Origin: Campylobacter sp. CCS1377
GTDB lineage: Bacteria; Campylobacterota; Campylobacteria; Campylobacterales; Campylobacteraceae
NCBI RefSeq assembly: GCF_040008265.1
Contig: NZ_CP155620.1
Location: 620,001 to 684,000, forward strand
Length of the DNA stretch: 64,000 nt
Direction: 5' to 3'
Shown: piece after piece, positions 61,742-64,000 of the stretch
Numbering within the stretch: position 1 is the first letter of the stretch
How the letters are laid out: each line of letters begins with the position of its first letter
Translations under genes and position numbers: made by a program
Notes under the pieces: model-generated
The model's input: only the letters and a program-made list of their open reading frames with translations
Database searches by the model: none
Told to the model about the DNA's origin: nothing

Positions 61742-63160
61742 ATGCACGGTAAAATAATGGTTTATATGGATTCTACGGGCAGAGGAACTGTTATGAATCT
61801 TGCAAAAACTTTTTTTGATTTTAATCGTCAAATTTGGCATGATAAAAGAAGTATGCCAAGTGTGGGTATGTTTGTGGAATTTCACTCTGATGGTAAGAGA
61901 ATTACAGGGATTCGTCCTTCTAAATTTCAGGATTTTAAAGAAGGAAGTTTTATAACAGAGCAAGATTTTTGGCGTAGCGATAATGATGATGAATTAGAAG
62001 ATTTGCAAAGTTCAAGACGCAGTGCTTATATTACACAACTTTATAGAAGCACAGATTATGACAATATCGAAGAAGTGCCTTTGAATTTTTCTGTAGCACA
62101 AGCTATACAGAATTATTTTTCAGGCGAGATACTTTCTGTTGAGGCTTTAAAAGCTAATCTTGATAATGAGAAGGAAATTCCTTGTATTTTGGATTATTTG
62201 ATTATTAAGCGTTTTTTAAATAAGGTATTCGATACCCTTATTTTTATGGATAATTCTATTGATCAATCTCAATTTGCTGCTTTAAAAAGCATTATGATGC
62301 ATCTTGAAAATTCTTACAATGATATGAAAGATAAACAAAAAGTTATTAATATTTCAAAAATTTTTAATGAAATTTTTTTATCTTTGCAGTGCCATTATCA
62401 AGCTTTGGTTTCTACTATAGATACAAGAAAAAATCGTTTAAATGCTGTAGAACATCAAGTAAAAACTTTAAGATTGGAGCTTAATTTAAAAAAAACGAAT
62501 AGTGCTGATGAGGCAAAAATTCAGGCCAAACAAGAAAAAATAGAGAAATTAAATGAGGAAGTTGAATATTATAAAAAATCTATAGAAAAATTAGAGGCTT
62601 TAAGGGAAAATTTTTATAAAAAAAATTACACTGTTTTTGAAAATGCTTTTAAAATTTCAAGAGAAAAACTTTTTTCTAAGATTGTTAGTGGTTTAAATCT
62701 TTGTGCAACGATGATGGATATTAAAATTTGGCAATTGTCCCTAAAATCTTCAGGTGTTAAAAATTCGTATTTTAATCGTAGCAATATGGAAAATTCTTTT
62801 TGTACTTTGTCTTTTGCGGAGCATTATTTGAGTCGTTTAAATAAATCTTCTTTAAATCCTATTGATCAAAAACTTTATACTTATATTCAAAAAATTACCC
62901 AAGAACATAGAAAAAATTTTTTGGTAGTGAGTAATGATTTGGATTTATTATGCAAGATTAAGATTCAAATTTTTACTTTAAACCCTTATTTTATTGTTAA
63001 GCACGCTCCTAAAAAAGTTAATTATCAATCTTTGATGAGAGATAATAGCTTTGATGTTGTGTATATTGACGAAAAGACAGTTTGGGAAAGTGCTGCGGAT
63101 ATTATTTTGGAAGGCAAACATTTTGATAAACAAGGTAAAACGAAATTTAAACTTATTTAA
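61742..63160 (+). CDS. protein with cold-shock-like N-terminus and coiled coil
   Basis: A 472-residue protein of unknown function. Residues 1-62 (GKIMVYMDSTGRGTVMN..., then SMPSVGMFVEFHSDGKRITGIRP) have the spacing of a cold-shock/OB-fold domain. A long coiled coil lies near residues 230-300 (LRLELNLKKTNSADEAKIQAK). The C-terminal part is mixed alpha/beta. The start is ATG 61742 with AAGGAG upstream; the in-frame upstream extension lacks a good site. No membrane segment or enzyme motif is seen. It stands alone between guaA and the purD leader. Confidence 0.75.
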   Translation: MHGKIMVYMDSTGRGTVMNLAKTFFDFNRQIWHDKRSMPSVGMFVEFHSDGKRITGIRPSKFQDFKEGSFITEQDFWRSDNDDELEDLQSSRRSAYITQLYRSTDYDNIEEVPLNFSVAQAIQNYFSGEILSVEALKANLDNEKEIPCILDYLIIKRFLNKVFDTLIFMDNSIDQSQFAALKSIMMHLENSYNDMKDKQKVINISKIFNEIFLSLQCHYQALVSTIDTRKNRLNAVEHQVKTLRLELNLKKTNSADEAKIQAKQEKIEKLNEEVEYYKKSIEKLEALRENFYKKNYTVFENAFKISREKLFSKIVSGLNLCATMMDIKIWQLSLKSSGVKNSYFNRSNMENSFCTLSFAEHYLSRLNKSSLNPIDQKLYTYIQKITQEHRKNFLVVSNDLDLLCKIKIQIFTLNPYFIVKHAPKKVNYQSLMRDNSFDVVYIDEKTVWESAADIILEGKHFDKQGKTKFKLI

Positions 63161-63210
63161 ATTTTGATGAATTATGGATAATATATAGCATAATTTTAAG
63201 CTAAATTTGT

Positions 63211-63216
63211 TATAAT
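63211..63216 (+). promoter_or_regulatory. -10 box of the 6S/purD-leader RNA
   Basis: A consensus TATAAT in TTTGTTATAATCCTTG lies about 9 bases before the structured RNA, placing transcription start near 63223. Confidence 0.75.
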
Positions 63217-63222
63217 CCTTGT

Positions 63223-63410
63223 CGCCTAAATGGTTCGTCCTTGTTTAAAAAGATCCAACAAATTTTTATTTAACTGTGATGTGTTGTTTACCGTGTCTGT
63301 GGCTTTGTTTGAGTTTTTTTGAGAAAACGAGAAGTTGCAGCCTTTAAAAATGACCTAACGGTTTTTCTTGACTTTTTGGGGTCATATTTTGCATAACGGC
63401 CATTTGGGTT
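63223..63410 (+). ncRNA. ssrS: 6S RNA / purD-leader RNA candidate
   Basis: This roughly 188-nt non-coding region begins after a strong -10 box. It is closed by a stem between 63225-63233 (CCTAAATGG) and 63400-63408 (CCATTTGGG). Further complementary stretches inside make one long interrupted hairpin. That architecture and the site immediately upstream of purD match the epsilonproteobacterial purD RNA motif, which I recall as the 6S RNA of this group. 6S RNA mimics open promoter DNA and binds sigma-70 RNA polymerase. Ends are estimates. It may also be read through into purD. Confidence 0.75.
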
Positions 63411-63426
63411 ATTGTAAGGAGAAAAG

Positions 63427-64000
63427 ATGAAAATTTTGATCTTAGGTAGTGGAGCGAGAGAATATTCGATAGCTTTAGCTTTAAAACGCTCTAAAACAGA
63501 TTTGGAACTATTTTTTGCTCCAGGAAATGGTGCAACTGAAAAATTAGGAACTAATATTAAAACCCAAGATATTTATGTTTTATCTGTGTATGCTAAGAAT
63601 AAAGATATTGATCTTTGTATTGTTGGAAGTGAGAGTTTTTTAGCTGAAGGCGTGGTTGATCTTTTTAAGCAAAATGATATACCTATTTTTGGTCCAACAA
63701 AAGCAGCTGCAATGCTTGAAACTTCTAAATCTTTTATGAAAAATTTTTTAAAAAAATATAAAATTAAAACAGCAAAGTTTTTAAGCACTACAAATCTTTC
63801 AAAAGCAGTTCAGTTTATAGAGAAATTAACTCCTCCTATAGTGGTAAAAGCAGATGGGCTTTGTGCGGGAAAGGGTGTGATTATTGCCAAAACACATAAT
63901 GAGGCTATTGAGGCAACTAAAGATATGCTAAGTGGAAAAAGCTTTGGTGATGCTGGCAAGCTTGTAGTCATTGAAGAGTTTTTAAATGGTTTTGAATTAA
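63427..64000 (+). CDS. purD: phosphoribosylamine-glycine ligase (5' part)
   Basis: This is the N-terminal 191 residues of GAR synthetase, which joins glycine to phosphoribosylamine in purine synthesis. It starts [19 protein letters not shown], continues with [17 protein letters not shown] and [19 protein letters not shown], and reaches the ATP-grasp segment [17 protein letters not shown] before the window edge. An AAGGAG site sits five bases before the ATG. Family length is about 415-430 residues, so under half is visible. Confidence 0.95.
   Translation, partial: MKILILGSGAREYSIALALKRSKTDLELFFAPGNGATEKLGTNIKTQDIYVLSVYAKNKDIDLCIVGSESFLAEGVVDLFKQNDIPIFGPTKAAAMLETSKSFMKNFLKKYKIKTAKFLSTTNLSKAVQFIEKLTPPIVVKADGLCAGKGVIIAKTHNEAIEATKDMLSGKSFGDAGKLVVIEEFLNGFEL

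Overview
The window is a stretch of a thermotolerant Campylobacter chromosome in the C. jejuni / C. coli group. The evidence is the low G+C, the 16S rRNA sequence, a monomeric isocitrate dehydrogenase next to mdh-sucCD-oorDABC, the flaG-fliD-fliS set, racRS, and homopolymeric G tracts inside or at the ends of genes. I cannot fix the species. The gene blocks are each familiar from C. jejuni, but as I remember the reference order they are joined differently here, so this is a rearranged relative or another species such as C. coli.

Layout. 1-7.0 kb: TCA-cycle operon (3' part of icd, mdh, sucC, sucD, oorDABC), closed by a clear hairpin terminator. 7.1-14.9 kb: a mostly co-directional run (two small proteins, a prenyl synthase, hemA, proS, an FxsA-like protein, hemC, a UbiD-family decarboxylase), serving tetrapyrrole and menaquinone synthesis. 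15.0-17.9 kb: flagellar genes flaG, fliD, fliS and a FliT-like gene behind a sigma-28-type promoter. 17.9-18.2 kb: RNase P RNA on the minus strand, then efp. 19.0-26.2 kb: holA and rnr (minus), then ilvC, a divergent polysaccharide deacetylase, dprA, yqgF and an RNA m5C methyltransferase. 26.4-29.2 kb: a putrescine operon (agmatine deiminase, a cation efflux protein, N-carbamoylputrescine amidase). 29.3-32.3 kb: a type V autotransporter with a 10-G slippery tract near its start, in the ON frame.

32.4-38.5 kb holds a full rRNA operon (16S, tRNA-Ala, tRNA-Ile, 23S, 5S) with a promoter, boxA and RNase III-type processing stalks. 38.5-40.8 kb is the accessory part: about 0.9 kb of AT-rich, non-coding-looking DNA, then a small-protein gene and two related two-helix membrane protein genes. 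Both are frame-disrupted, one at a (TA)5 repeat where losing one unit restores the reading frame.

40.9-64.0 kb returns to core genes: pyk and mqo (minus), the minus-strand coaX group, gatC-cvpA-fur-lysS-glyA and followers to aroE, dnaJ (minus), racRS-recR, a minus-strand group (receiver-like membrane protein, uvrC, DciA-like protein), a small lipoprotein, guaA, a coiled-coil protein, the purD-leader/6S-type RNA, and the start of purD.

Main points of interest: the disrupted membrane-protein array beside the rRNA operon; the phase-variable autotransporter; a racRS operon with a T14 tract in its promoter and a G10 tract at the racS/recR junction; a membrane protein with two degenerate receiver-like domains; and the structured RNA upstream of purD.
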